Position numbers and translations under genes: made by a program. A DNA stretch of 60,846 nt, taken from NCBI GenBank assembly GCA_021201295.1, contig JAJQFE010000014.1:1-60846 (forward strand), in the 5' to 3' direction. Positions 28,269 through 39,341 of this stretch are shown one piece after another (position 1 is the stretch's first letter; each line of letters begins with the position of its first letter). This stretch comes from Tannerellaceae bacterium. Its GTDB lineage: Bacteria > Bacteroidota > Bacteroidia > Bacteroidales > Tannerellaceae. The notes under the pieces were generated by a model, which saw nothing but the letters and a program-made list of their open reading frames with translations, was not told the DNA's origin and ran no database searches.

Positions 28269-29516
28269 ATGAATAAAGACTACTGGTCGTCTGCTTTTAT
28301 CCTGTTTTTTCGGTTTGATCCTGCTTATGACAGGGAACGGATGTAAAAAAAGGAGGATAAACAGGTTGCTCTCAGCCAGCAACAGGTAAAAGAATATGCT
28401 GTAATCACCGTAAAATCTACCAGAAGTGTCCTAAAAAGTGCCTATTCGGCTTCCATACGTGGGAAACAGAATATTGAGATCAGACCCATGGTAGACGGGT
28501 TTATTACACAGGTAAGAGTGGATGAAGGTTCCTTTGTCAAAAAGGGATAAGTCCTGTTTAATATAGATCCTGTACAATACCAGGCAGCCGTAGAAGTGGC
28601 TCAGGCCAATGTGAATGTAGCCCAGACGAATGTACAGACCTATCAGCTTACCTATACCAATAAAAAGAGTTTACGGGATCAGAACATCATCAGTGATTAC
28701 GAACTACAAACTGCTGAAAATGACCTGGCTTCCCAAACGGCGTTATTAAATCAGGCACAGGCACAATTAGTCAACGCCCAAAAGAACCTATCCTACACAC
28801 AGGTAGTCAGCCCGTCAGACGGAGTAGTAGGAACCATTCCTTATCGTATCGGGAGTTTAGTAAGTTCTTCCGTAACAACTCCCCTGACTACTGTCTCAGA
28901 AATCTCTGATATGTATGTCTACTTTTTCATGACAGAAAAACAACTACTGGAAATTACCCGTAAAAGTGGTCCTATTCAGTTGAGCATAAACAACATGCCA
29001 CCCGTACAACTCCAATTAGCTGACGGGACTATTTATCCGCAAACCGGAAAAGTGGAAACGATCAGTGGAGTAATAGACCAGACTACCGGGTCAGTAAATA
29101 TGCGGGCAACTTTTCCCAATCCGAACCAGGTACTCCGCAGTGGCGGAACGGGGGTAGTGCTGATTCCACATGTGGTGCCTAATTCATTAGTTATACCCCA
29201 AAAAGCAACCTATGAGATCCAGGATAAAAAATTTGTCTATAAAGTAGTGAACAGTACGGTAGCAGATAGTGTCCTCGTAAAAAGTACAGAAGTGTCCACG
29301 CTGGATATGGATGATGGAAAAAACTATCTGGTGACAAATGGATTACATGCCGGAGACAGTATTGTCGCAGAGGGAGTAAGCAGCTTACGGGATAGTACCT
29401 ATATCAAACCCGTAACTCCGGAAGAATATGATGCAAAAGTGAAAAGCATGGGCCAGACCCCACCTGCAACAGGTAAAGCCACGAAAGAGGAAACAAAGAA
29501 AAAACCCAAAGAATAA
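28269..29516 (+). pseudogene. RND efflux periplasmic adaptor (membrane fusion protein), broken by frameshifts and TAA
   Basis: The mature part is a classic HlyD/AcrA-type adaptor. It has a biotinyl-lipoyl half (RPMVDGFITQVRVDEGSFVKKG), an alpha-hairpin (NVAQTNVQTYQL ... ENDLASQTALLNQAQ), the second lipoyl half (NLSYTQVVSPSDGVVG) and beta-barrel domains, with a Lys-rich tail. Lesions: the lipoprotein signal is split by at least two frameshifts (the lipobox reads LLMTGNGC in another frame, then a run of seven A where eight would restore CKKKEDKQ). An in-frame TAA at 28548-28550 (GGA TAA GTC; CAA probable ancestor) cuts the first lipoyl domain. An internal GTG at 28596 could give a useless fragment. 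First gene of a three-gene tripartite efflux operon. Confidence 0.85.
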
Positions 29517-29522
29517 TCAGGT

Positions 29523-32500
29523 ATGAAATTCGATAGATTTATTGAGCGACCGGTTTTATCCACAGTGATATCTATTCTGATCGTTATCCTGGGTATTCTG
29601 GGATTGACACAGTTACCTATTACCCAGTATCCGGATATTTCTCCACCCACGGTTTCGGTAACTGCCACTTACACAGGAGCAGATGCACAGACCGTGCTGA
29701 ATAGCGTGGTAGTCCCATTAGAAGAACAGATCAACGGAGTAGAGAATATGACTTATATGACCTCTACTGCCTCCAATGATGGTAGTGCTACTATCACTGT
29801 TTATTTCCGGCAGGGGACCGATCCTGATATTGCAGCCGTAAACGTGCAAAATAATGTATCTAAAGCTACAGCTTTGCTTCCGACAGAAGTAGTCAATGCC
29901 GGGGTAATCACCAGTAAAAGGCAAATCAGTATTCTTGAAATATTCAGTATTTACAGTTCTGATGATCAATATGATGAAATTTTTCTTCAGAATTATGTAG
30001 AAATCAATCTGTTGCCACAGATCAACCGTGTGAATGGAGTGGGACAGGCCACTGCCTTTTCAACCAAAGATTATTCTATGCGAATCTGGTTACAACCAGA
30101 TGCGATGGCACAATATGGATTGACCCCTACAGATATCATGGCTGCATTGGATGCACAGAATTTTGAAGCTGCTCCGGGAGCCTTCGGAGAAAATAGCGAC
30201 CAGACTTTTCAATATACGATGAAATATACAGAACGTCTGGAAGATACAGATCAATTTGAAAATATTATTATCCGGGCTACAGAAGATGGGCAGATCTTAC
30301 GGGTAAAAGATATAGCCCGTGTGGAATTAGGTGGACTGAATTATCAGATCGAGACCAGTGCTGACGGGCATCCCGGTATTGCTGTAGCCGTCTATCAGAC
30401 AGCAGGTTCCAATGCGACCCAGATTATCAATAATGTCAATGTATTATTAGAAGAAGCACAAAAGGATTTTCCTCCGGGAGTGAAGTATGAAATTCTGATG
30501 AGTTCCAATGATTTCCTGTATGCGTCCATCCATGAGGTGATCAAAACCATACTGGAAGCCTTTGTACTGGTATTTCTGGTAGTATTCATATTTCTTCAGG
30601 ATTTTCGTTCGACCCTTATTCCCGCCATCGCCATTCCTGTTGCCCTGATCGGAACCTTCTTTGCGATTTATCTGATTGGTTTCAGTCTGAACCTGTTGAC
30701 ACTTTGTGCGTTAATATTAGCCATCGCAATTGTGGTAGATGATGCGATCGTAGTAGTGGAAGCAGTCCATGCCAAACTGGACCAGGGATATGATTCTTCT
30801 TTACAAGCAGCCCTGGATGCTATGGATGAGATATCCGGAGCGATCATTTCTATCACCCTGGTGATGATGGCCGTATTTATTCCGGTTAGTTTTATTGGCA
30901 GTACGTCCGGGATCTTTTACAGACAATTCGGTTTTACTATGGCATTTGCAATCGGTATCTCTGCCCTGAATGCTCTTACGTTGAGTCCTGCTCTGTGTGC
31001 GATGTTTTTAAAACCTAAAAAAGAGAATGAGCAAAAGAAATCCAATCTCCTGACCCGTTTTTATGATAAGTTTAATCATGTGTATAACCAAGGATTGAAA
31101 AAATATAAAAGAGGGATTGTTTTTTATGAGTCATAAACTTATTACCTTCCTTCTGCTTGGAATATTCTGTATTGTATTGTTTTATCTTATGAAAACTACA
31201 CCTTCCGGACTGATTCCCAACGAAGACACAGGAACTTTTTTTATTACGGTAGAGTTATCTCCCGGCACTTCCCTGGAACAGACAGACTCCGTCATGGACC
31301 AGATTGACCATATCCTGGTTTCTGTTCCGGTCCTGCAAAGCCGTACCCGGATCGTGGGTACCAGTCTGATTGCCGGTAGCGGAAGTTCCTACGGCACGTT
31401 CATCTGCCGGTTGCAGGATTGGAGCGACCGGAAAGGCAAGGGGGAAAATGTGAACAGTATCATCGGGCTCTTATATGCCAGGACACAAGTGATCAACGAT
31501 GCCCGTATCCTGATTTTTGCACCTCCGATGATACCGGGTTTTAGTATTACGAATGGTTTTGAATTTGACCTGCAGGACAAAACAGGTGGAGATATTAATA
31601 AATTTTACGGAGTGGCACAGGAGTTTCTGGCAGCCCTGAACCAACGGCCGGAGATCACGACTGCCCAAACCTCATTCAATCCGAACTTCCCGCAGTATTT
31701 AATTGAAGTCAATGTACCTCAGGCAGTCCGGGAAGGCATCAGTCCGTCTGATATCCTGACTACTTTACAAAGTTACTACGGAGGCTATTATGCCTCTAAC
31801 TTCAACCGGTTTGGGAAATTATACCGGGGATGGTACAGGCAGATAATATATACCGGAGAAATCCGGAAACGTTAAATAATATCTACGTCAAAAGTACGAC
31901 AGGTATGGCACCGATCACCCAGTTCATTACACTTACTAAAGTGTACGGTCCACAGAATATTTCCAGATTCAATATGTATAATGCCATTTCAGTTACCGGA
32001 AATGCTGCAGATGGTTATAGTTCTGGTCAGGCGATCCAGGCGATTGAAGAGGTTGCTGAACAAACCCTGTCTGCTGATTATTCATATGAATTTGCCGGAC
32101 TGACAAGAGATGAAGAGACTTCCAGCGGAAACACAAGCATCATATTTATCTTATGTATCCTGTTTGTGTATCTTCTGTTGAATGCCCAGTATGAAAGTTA
32201 TATTCTTCCCTGGACAGTGATCCTGTCGGTTCCTTTCGGATTAGCCGGAAGCTTTATTTTTGCTCACATGATGGGTATTACCAATAATATTTATTTACAG
32301 ATCGCTCTGATTATGTTGATCGGATTACCATGTAAGAACGCGATCCTGATCGTGGAGTTCGCACTGGAAAGACGAATCGCCGGACACTCTATTATCTGGG
32401 CAGCTGTCCGTGGTGCGGAAGCCCGTCTGAGACCAATCCTGATGACCTCCCTGGCATTGGTGATCGGATTACTTCCGTTGATGTTCGCCCACGGAGTAGG

Positions 32501-32705
32501 TGCCAATGGGAACAATGCTCTCGGAACAGGAACCATCGGAGGCATGTTTATAGGAATGATTTGCCAGATATTTATTGTTCCCGCATTTTTCATTATTTTT
32601 CAGTATTTACAGGAAAAAGTCAAACCCATCCGGTTTAAAAAAAAGAAAACCTTCAGGAAAGTAAATGAGTATGAAAAAAAACGATTTTCTATATCCTCTT
32701 TTTAG
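29523..32705 (+). pseudogene. RND efflux pump inner-membrane subunit (AcrB-type), frameshifted
   Basis: Ancestral protein of about 1050 aa in three overlapping frames. The N-terminal half has MKFDRFIERPVLSTVISILI, TQLPITQYPDISPP and ALILAIAIVVDDAIVVVEAV (the Asp pair of the proton relay in TM4). The frame breaks near 31125 in a T-run (six T; five or eight would restore GIVF-MSHKLIT). It breaks again near 31830, where one base is missing between CGG and ATG (frame resumes MVQADNIYRRNPETLNNIYV). At the end, a run of eight A (about 32637-32644) may be a third slip: with seven the gene would end TAA exactly before the tolC-like ATG at 32665. The pump would export lipophilic compounds through TolC; it is dead as written. 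Confidence 0.88.
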
Positions 32706-34054
32706 CCGTATGGGTAAACAGTTGCCATATATACAAACCATACGACAGACCGGAAGTAAACATTTCCGGCCTCTACCGTGATCCTTTCTCGCCTGTTGAT
32801 ACGTTGGGAACAGATACTGCCAACCTGGGATTCGTTGCCTGGAGAACTATTTTTCAGGATGACACCCTTCAGTATCTCATAGAAAAAGGATTAGCCAATA
32901 ATATAGATCTACAAATAGCCAGGTTACGGATTGATGAAGCCAAAGCGCTCCTATTAGCTGCCCGTCTGGCCTATCTTCCCTCTTTCGGGCTTTCTCCCGA
33001 AGGAACGGTTAGCTGGCGTAATCACACAAAAGCCTCCCAAACCTATCAGCTACCTTTAGTGACCAGCTGGGAAATTGACCTCTTTGGGAATTTGCTGAAT
33101 GCAAGCCGGGGAGAACATGCATCTTTGCTGGCCAGTGAAGCCTACCGCCAATCCGTCCGTTCGGAACTGATCACCAATATCGCGAATAGTTATTATACGC
33201 TCCTGATGTTAGACCAGCAACTATCTATCAGTGAGAAAACTGCTGCTGTCTGGCTGGATAATATCCGGGTCATGGTAGCCTTGAAAGAGATTGGTACGAC
33301 CAATGAAGCTGCGATCGTACAAAGCAGGGCCAATTATTACGAAGTAGAAGCCTCTCTGTATGATCTGAAAATGCAGATACGGGAAACAGAAAATGCCTTA
33401 TCTATCCTACTGGGAGAAGCTCCTCAAGAAATTCCCAGAAGCAATCTGTATAGCCAGAAACTACCCGATTACCTGCCACCGGGTATTCCTGCCCAGTTAC
33501 TGGCTAATCGTCCCGATGTGCGTTATGCCGAAATGCAGTTAGCCATCGCCTACTACGCAACCAACCAGGCCCGGGCAGCCTTTTATCCTCAGATCAGTAT
33601 TACAGGATCTGCCGGCTGGACCAATGACCTGGGTTCGGCTATTGCCAATTCCGGAAAATTTATCCTGTCAGCCGTGGGATCGCTTACCCAACCACTTTTC
33701 AACAGAGGGTCTAATATTGCCCAGCTACGGGTAAGCAAGGCCCAACAGGAAGAGGCGCTCCTCAGTTTTCAGGAAAGTCTGCTGACTGCCGGACAGGAAG
33801 TAAGTGATGCCCTCTATCAATATGAAGCGTCTATTGAAAAGAGGGTGGAACGCAGGTCCCAGATAGAAGAACTGGAAAAGGCTGTTACCTATACTCAAGC
33901 TCTTTTTCGTTCCGGAGAATCGACCTACCTGAAAATCCTGACCGCTCAGCAATCCCTGCTAAGTGCCCAACTGAATGAAGTTTCTGACCTGTTTGAGAAC
34001 ATGCAGGCCGTGGTTAATTTATATAAAGCCTTAGGGGGAGGCCGGGAAGAATAA
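32665..34054 (+). pseudogene. TolC/NodT-family outer-membrane efflux lipoprotein, frameshifted in the signal peptide
   Basis: Mature region from about 32730 onward: lipobox VNSC-HIYKPYDRPEVNISGLYRDPF, then the two OEP repeats with typical NodT phrases (LLANRPDVRYAEMQLAIAYY, QARAAFYPQISITGSAGW, LTQPLFNRGSNIAQLRVSKAQ). The ATG at 32665 (or 32671) reads into a run of eight A; with seven A the frame is MKKTIFYILFLAVWVNSC and joins the mature frame. So a single A insertion removes the export signal. A TTG at 32804 could start only an unexported product. Third gene of the RND operon; all three carry lesions. A bidirectional terminator follows at 34191. Confidence 0.85.
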
Positions 34055-34190
34055 CAGCCGGACAGGTTGCTAGAGACAAGATGCCTGCCGTTTCTTTTAT
34101 TTTCTACCACCCGTTTTATAAAAAGGGTGCACCGAATGACGAAAACCGATGGCAGGAAATTTTTCATATCCGCAGATCCACCCGGCAACA

Positions 34191-34221
34191 AAAAGCTACA
34201 GGCAAAATACCTGTAGCTTTT
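34191..34221. terminator. Bidirectional terminator between the efflux operon and mdh
   Basis: 12-bp perfect stem (AAAAGCTACAGG / CCTGTAGCTTTT) with a 7-nt loop. It has A/T runs on both sides and is placed between convergent transcripts. Confidence 0.8.
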
Positions 34222-34286
34222 CTAAAAAAATATCCTTATCCAATCACCGGAAAGATCCGGTCTTCGAAAGTTATTTTATCTCTGTA

Positions 34287-35228
34287 TTAAAGAACATTGA
34301 TCTCTTTCAATACATCGTTGGTTGCTTTTACAGCCTTAGCGCTCTTAGCAAACAACGCTTTTTCTTCAGCATTCAAATCCAGTTCAACGATCTTTTCGAT
34401 ACCGTTTTTACCTAAGATTACAGGAACACCGATACAGATATCCGATTCACCATATTCACCTTCCAAAGCTACTGAACAAGGGATCAGTTTCTTTTGGTTG
34501 TGGATAATAGATTCAGCCACCAATGCTCCTGCCGCACCCGGTGCATACCAGGCAGAAGTACCTAACAGGCCGGTCAGTGTAGCACCACCTACCATAGCAG
34601 CTTTTACCACTTCTTCCAGTTTTTCAGTACTCAGTAATTCGCTTACAGGAATGCCTTTGTAAGTAGCCAGACGAGCCAATGGGATCATAGTCGTATCACC
34701 GTGACCACCAATTACCATACCTTCTACTTCATTAGCGTTGCAACCTAATGCCTGAGACAGATAATATTTGAAACGAGAACTATCCAGTGCACCACCCATA
34801 CCGATAATACGGTTTTTAGGTAATCCTAAAGATTTAAGTGCCAGATAAGTCATGGTATCCATCGGATTAGAAATAACCACAATAATAGCATTTGGCGAAT
34901 ATTTCAAAGCATTCTCAGCCACAGTTTTCACAATGCCAGCGTTCACACCGATCAACTCTTCACGAGTCATACCAGGTTTACGAGGGATACCAGAAGTAAT
35001 AATGATCACATCTGAATCTGCAGTTTGAGCATAATCGTTAGTACAACCAACTACTGTGCTATCAAAACCAAGCAGTTGAGCGGTCTGCATCATATCCATT
35101 GCTTTACCTTCGGAAACACCTTCTTTCACATCCAGCATTACCACTTCATCGGCCACTTCATTAAATGCAAGAACATTGGCACAAGTTGCGCCTACATTAC
35201 CGGCGCCAACAACTGTTACTTTAGACAT
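34287..35228 (-). CDS. mdh: NAD-dependent malate dehydrogenase
   Basis: 313-aa LDH/MDH-family enzyme. The Rossmann nucleotide-binding loop is VVGAGNVGATCANVLA near residue 5. Other blocks are ITSGIPRKPGMTREELIGVN (substrate Arg residues), VISNPMDTMTYLA and a catalytic-His-containing VIGGHGDTTMIPLARL. The MDH-type specificity loop (RKPGMTR) argues against lactate dehydrogenase. It interconverts malate and oxaloacetate in the reductive TCA/fumarate branch important in Bacteroidales fermentation. Intact, monocistronic, with a TAAATTTG -7 element upstream and a strong terminator downstream. Confidence 0.95.
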   Translation of the reverse strand: MSKVTVVGAGNVGATCANVLAFNEVADEVVMLDVKEGVSEGKAMDMMQTAQLLGFDSTVVGCTNDYAQTADSDVIIITSGIPRKPGMTREELIGVNAGIVKTVAENALKYSPNAIIVVISNPMDTMTYLALKSLGLPKNRIIGMGGALDSSRFKYYLSQALGCNANEVEGMVIGGHGDTTMIPLARLATYKGIPVSELLSTEKLEEVVKAAMVGGATLTGLLGTSAWYAPGAAGALVAESIIHNQKKLIPCSVALEGEYGESDICIGVPVILGKNGIEKIVELDLNAEEKALFAKSAKAVKATNDVLKEINVL

Positions 35229-35290
35229 AATAATAAGTTTTATATGTGTTACTTATAAATGAGATTTTCATTTCGCTTGTTACTTGTGTA

Positions 35291-35298
35291 CAAATTTA
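35291..35298 (-). promoter_or_regulatory. Candidate -7 element for mdh
   Basis: Minus-strand TAAATTTG matches TAnnTTTG exactly, 63 bp upstream of the ATG. The -33 region is poor. Confidence 0.45.
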
Positions 35299-35394
35299 CA
35301 ACGAGTTGTCGAATAAAGAAATTTTTCTCTAAATATTTTATGTAAATCCACCCGATAAAAAAACAATGTATTTTTAGTTTCTGCGTTTCCGTTT

Positions 35395-36579
35395 TTACTC
35401 TACATATAAGACCAGTCCTTTCAGATATTCACCCTCAGGATGATAAATATTGACAGGATGGTCTGCCGGTTGGGTCAACTGATGCAAAATCTTTACTTTC
35501 CTGCCGGATTGAGCTGCTGCACTAAATACAGCCAAACGAAAATTTTCTTTACTTACCACCTGGGAACAGGAGAAAGTAAACAGGATTCCTCCCGGTTTTA
35601 TTTTTTCAAAAGCGATTGCATTCAGTTTACGATATCCCTGTAAAGCGTTTTTAAGTACATTTTTGTGTTTGGCGAATGCCGGAGGATCGAGAATGATCAG
35701 GTCATAATTCTCTCCCATTTTCTCCAGATATTTAAAGGCATCTTTCGCATAGGCCTCATGGCGGGTATCTCCCGGAAAGTTCAGTTCCACATTCTTTTTA
35801 GTCATCTGAATGGCTTTCGCTGAACTGTCAACCGAATGAACTAGCCTGGCCCCTCCCCTCATCGCATAGAAAGAGAAACCTCCTGTATAACAAAACATAT
35901 TTAAAACAGAACGGTCTTTCGCATACTGTTTCAACAGGGAACGGTTATCCCGCTGATCTACAAAAAAGCCTGTTTTTTGTCCCTTCAACCAGTCTACATA
36001 AAACTTCAGGCCATTTTCCAGTGCAATATCCTCGACTTCACCTCCATACAGATATCCATCTTCACATGCCAGTTCTGTCTTATAAGGAAGAGTCGATTCC
36101 GATTTATAATATATATTTTTCAATTCATCTCCCAGAACTATTTTCAAAGCTTCGGCTATGGCATGACGAGCCATATGCATCCCAACCGAATGAGCCTGAA
36201 CTACGGCAGTTTCCGCATACATATCAATGATCAATCCCGGCAGGTTATCCCCTTCCCCATGCACCAGACGGTAGGTATTATTATTCTCCACACCCGCTAA
36301 CCGGAGTAATTTACGAAGGGTGTATGCAGACCGGATCCGTTCTTCCCAGAACTTTTCATCAATCACAGTCTGTTGAAAGGATAAAATACGCACGGCTATA
36401 CTGCCGATCTGGCAATGCCCCACTCCTAAAAAATGACCATTTGCGCCATATACCCCGACCAGATCCCCCTCTTCCGGTTTACCTTCTATAGATTGAATAG
36501 CTCCGGAAAACACCCAGGGATGGAAACGCAACAAAGAGTCCTCTTTTTTCGGTTTCAGAATAACTTTGCAATAATTCAT
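35395..36579 (-). CDS. Class I SAM-dependent rRNA methyltransferase (RlmI-like, PUA + methyltransferase)
   Basis: 394 aa. An N-terminal PUA domain (KVILKPKKEDSLLRFHPWVFSGAI, ~1-75) is followed by a linker with the EGDNLPGLIIDMY motif and a Rossmann methyltransferase. That domain holds FFVDQRDNRSLL, SAM motif I NMFCYTGGFSFYAMRGGA, and the motif IV DPPAFAKHK. This arrangement is that of RlmI-type cytosine-5 23S rRNA methyltransferases. The start codon overlaps the stop of the upstream exonuclease gene by 4 bp, and that gene overlaps the DUF5063 gene likewise, so the three are translationally coupled. Intact. Confidence 0.88.
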   Translation of the reverse strand: MNYCKVILKPKKEDSLLRFHPWVFSGAIQSIEGKPEEGDLVGVYGANGHFLGVGHCQIGSIAVRILSFQQTVIDEKFWEERIRSAYTLRKLLRLAGVENNNTYRLVHGEGDNLPGLIIDMYAETAVVQAHSVGMHMARHAIAEALKIVLGDELKNIYYKSESTLPYKTELACEDGYLYGGEVEDIALENGLKFYVDWLKGQKTGFFVDQRDNRSLLKQYAKDRSVLNMFCYTGGFSFYAMRGGARLVHSVDSSAKAIQMTKKNVELNFPGDTRHEAYAKDAFKYLEKMGENYDLIILDPPAFAKHKNVLKNALQGYRKLNAIAFEKIKPGGILFTFSCSQVVSKENFRLAVFSAAAQSGRKVKILHQLTQPADHPVNIYHPEGEYLKGLVLYVE

Positions 36580-37157
36580 TTTTTCTGATTCAGTTGATTA
36601 TATATTCTAAGGCATGCCCAGGCATCCAAAGCGGCGTATTTTTTCTGGGATTCTGTCAACATGGCTGCCTCCCAGTTAGTCAGGCGTTGACCCTTGTATA
36701 TTTTCTTCCCAAACAGGATCGCATAGATTTTTTGCAGGCTAAAATCTTCAATGCCATAACTACCGACCATGTTTTGTAAATCGACAAAATTAGCTGGTTC
36801 AATACTCGTCCGCTTTTTCATCGCGTTGAAATCATCCCGGAGCGAAAGACCGATCTTCATGGTCTCTTCACCTGCAACAAAGTCTTTTAATGCTTTAGGG
36901 AATCCCATGTAATTCAGACGGAAAAGAAAACAGATCTCTTCCGTACAAAACTGTATAAGGGAAACCTTGTAACGTTGTCCTTTTTTGAAACTGGGACGTG
37001 TTTCTGTATCAAAACCTACTACTTTATGTTTCTGAAGATAGGCTACCGCCTTTTCTGCTTCTGCTTCCGTATCAATAACCAGAACTCTTCCGGTATACTC
37101 CTCTACAGGAAGCTGCGCAATCTCCACTTTAGTGATAGAATTTACATACAGTGTCAT
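36576..37157 (-). CDS. 3'-5' exonuclease (RNase D-like DEDD fold)
   Basis: 193 aa. DEDDy motifs: Exo I VVGFDTETRPSFKKGQ (Asp-Glu), Exo II SLRDDFNAMKK (Asp), Exo III QKKYAALDAWACLRIY (Tyr and Asp). No HRDC domains, so it is the short single-domain form rather than full RNase D. It probably trims RNA or single-stranded DNA. It overlaps both neighbours by 4 bp within a three-gene operon; association with an rRNA methyltransferase suggests, but does not prove, RNA metabolism. Confidence 0.87.
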   Translation of the reverse strand: MTLYVNSITKVEIAQLPVEEYTGRVLVIDTEAEAEKAVAYLQKHKVVGFDTETRPSFKKGQRYKVSLIQFCTEEICFLFRLNYMGFPKALKDFVAGEETMKIGLSLRDDFNAMKKRTSIEPANFVDLQNMVGSYGIEDFSLQKIYAILFGKKIYKGQRLTNWEAAMLTESQKKYAALDAWACLRIYNQLNQKK

Positions 37158-37699
37158 TCTTCCTCCTCACTTTCCGGGCTCTCTATCATTTCATACCGCA
37201 CGGCATGAAGGGCCTTCAATCCATTTAATAAACGTTGTCCCCAATATGAACGGAAATTCTCCTGACAGATCGAAATCGACTGTTGCATCACTTCTTCATG
37301 CCCCTGCCGGAACAGAGAGACAAAATTCCCGGTATCCTGGTAGACATCTGCCAGGTTCTCAGAAATAAATGCAGCGATCGGAGCATCACTATATTGCATA
37401 TCCGGATGGAAGGTCTCCAGATAGGTATCATATTCACCTAACCGGTCTGCGATCTTAGTCTGTACAGACTTATACATTTCTTCTGTTACCGTATATTCCG
37501 GCTCTATTTCCTCATCCGGAAGAACCTCCGGAAGCAGGCTTGCCTTAAGATATAAAAGAGGTAATAGCTTGGTTGCTTTATCTGCAAAATCAAATAAACC
37601 CAACTGAGGTACAGTTTCAATAAAAGTACAATACTCTAATGCCACTGTAACAAATTCGAGTGTATTCCGGTCATATATAGGATTATTTTCTCTATCCAT
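37154..37699 (-). CDS. DUF5063-family protein
   Basis: 181-aa acidic, helical cytosolic protein. Phrases such as TLEFVTVALEYCTFIETVPQ and SYWGQRLLNGLKALHAVRY are those of the DUF5063 family, which in Bacteroidales precedes the 3'-5' exonuclease. The tail is very acidic (ESPEEEE-like). Function unknown. First gene of the coupled operon DUF5063 - exonuclease - methyltransferase. A possible minus-strand -7 element TACTTTTG is at 37730-37737. Confidence 0.8.
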   Translation of the reverse strand: MDRENNPIYDRNTLEFVTVALEYCTFIETVPQLGLFDFADKATKLLPLLYLKASLLPEVLPDEEIEPEYTVTEEMYKSVQTKIADRLGEYDTYLETFHPDMQYSDAPIAAFISENLADVYQDTGNFVSLFRQGHEEVMQQSISICQENFRSYWGQRLLNGLKALHAVRYEMIESPESEEEE

Positions 37700-37992
37700 A
37701 ATTTACTATCCTGCCTAAATTCCAATATGCAAAAGTAAGAAATATATTTTTACTTACCGTGGAGGAGCAGAGGGATTTCCATATTCAGCTATCTGACCAT
37801 CCATTAAAAAAACAAAAAACAGGATACCGACGATACAGGTATCAGACTACTAACCGGTTAAATCTTCCGGGCGGTAAAGCAGGAGAAAAACGAGTAAATG
37901 TTAAATCCCTGTTTTAACTTTTCAGCCGGAAACATTCTTCTCATGCGAATGGTTAATTAAGCGAATTCACAACCAAACGAACTAAAGATACT

Positions 37993-39141
37993 ATGGAATA
38001 TGAACCAAAAGAGATCACCTGGCTGAAAGACATTCTCCGCATGGATTCTACAACAGGAAACGAAAAAATAGTCGCTGACTATCTTACCTCCATCTTACAG
38101 AACGCCGGCATTGCAACCCGGCAAATTGAATATGCTCCCGGAAGGAATTAGTTAATCGCTACCCTGAATGGGACCACTGCCGGAAATATTCTGGGTGTAA
38201 GTGAACATATGGATGTAGTACCGGTAGGCAACGTACCCTGGCAACATGCTCCTTTCAGTGCAGTAGAGGAAAACGGTAAGATCTACGGGCGCGGAGCCAG
38301 TGATATGAAAGCCGGATTAGTGGCAGCCGTAGCAGCCATGGTCAAACTGAAAGAACAAAATGTCCCCCTGAAAGGGGCTATCCGGCTGCTGGCAACTATT
38401 GGTGAAGAAACCGGTGCGATCGGTGCCAGGCAATTGACAGAGTTGGGATATGCGGATGACCTGGACGCGCTTATTATCGGAGAGCCTACCGGAAACCACC
38501 TGGTGACTTCTCATAAAGGGGTGATCTGGTTAAAATTAGAAACAACCGGACAGACCGCACATGGTTCAGCTCCCCAGTTAGAAGTAAATGCAATTGACCA
38601 TATGCTGTATTTCCTGGATATGTTCAGAAAAAAGATCAACCTGGCTAAATACTCCGATCATATATTAGGTGTTTCTACAGCCAGTCTGAATGTGTTACAG
38701 GGAGGCAACAGTACCAATGTCGTACCGGATCATTGCCTGGCAGAATTGGATATCCGGACAGTACCTGAACTGGACCATACCCATCTGATCGAAGAGTTGC
38801 AGGAACTGGGTAGGAGAATCTCGAAAAAAACCAAAAATTTTCACATAAAAATAGATATCACCAATGACTTGCCGGCCTTACAAACAGATTTTAATGATCC
38901 ATTTGTCCAGCTGGCAGCAAAACCAACCACCTATATAACAGGCCAGGAACAGAAAGAGATCGGTTCACCTGGCTATACCGACGGCTCTCAGTTTAGCATG
39001 GCCAAAAAGAGATTTCCGGTGATCCTTTTAGGACCCGGAACGGGAGAAATGGCTCATCAACCTGACGAATATGTAATAATAAAAGATTACCTGGATAGTA
39101 TTTCTATTTATGAATATATTGCCAGAGAATTTCTGAAGTAA
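37993..39141 (+). pseudogene. M20-family metallopeptidase/deacylase, broken by an in-frame TAG
   Basis: 383-codon frame from the ATG at 37993 (MEYEPKEITWLKDILRMDSTTGNE). Amber TAG lies at 38149-38151 (GGAAGGAAT TAG TTAATC; Gln CAG likely, giving RNQLIATL), and the same frame continues to 39141. Zinc-site motifs remain: EHMDVVPVGNVPW (His-x-Asp; family usually has SGHxDVVP, here SEH), YGRGASDMKAGLVA and TIGEETGAIGARQL (catalytic Glu-Glu). The dimerisation domain begins at ~180 and the last zinc His is in EMAHQPDEY. ArgE/DapE-type amidohydrolase. Besides the stop, the Gly-to-Glu change beside the metal His is unusual. Substrate unknown. Confidence 0.85.
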
Positions 39142-39341
39142 ATGGCTGGTAGATAAAAAGCACCCGGTTAAATCATTTTATTATAGGGCCTTCTGGCTCA
39201 CTCAAGCCCATTATGGAGTAAAATCCTGATGGGCTTCCGGCGTATACAAATGTTTTTGTTATATTTGGCAAAATTGGACACCTGGCACTCTGACCGGAGT
39301 CTGTACCTTTGTCCCGGTAATAAACTATTAAAAATCATAAT

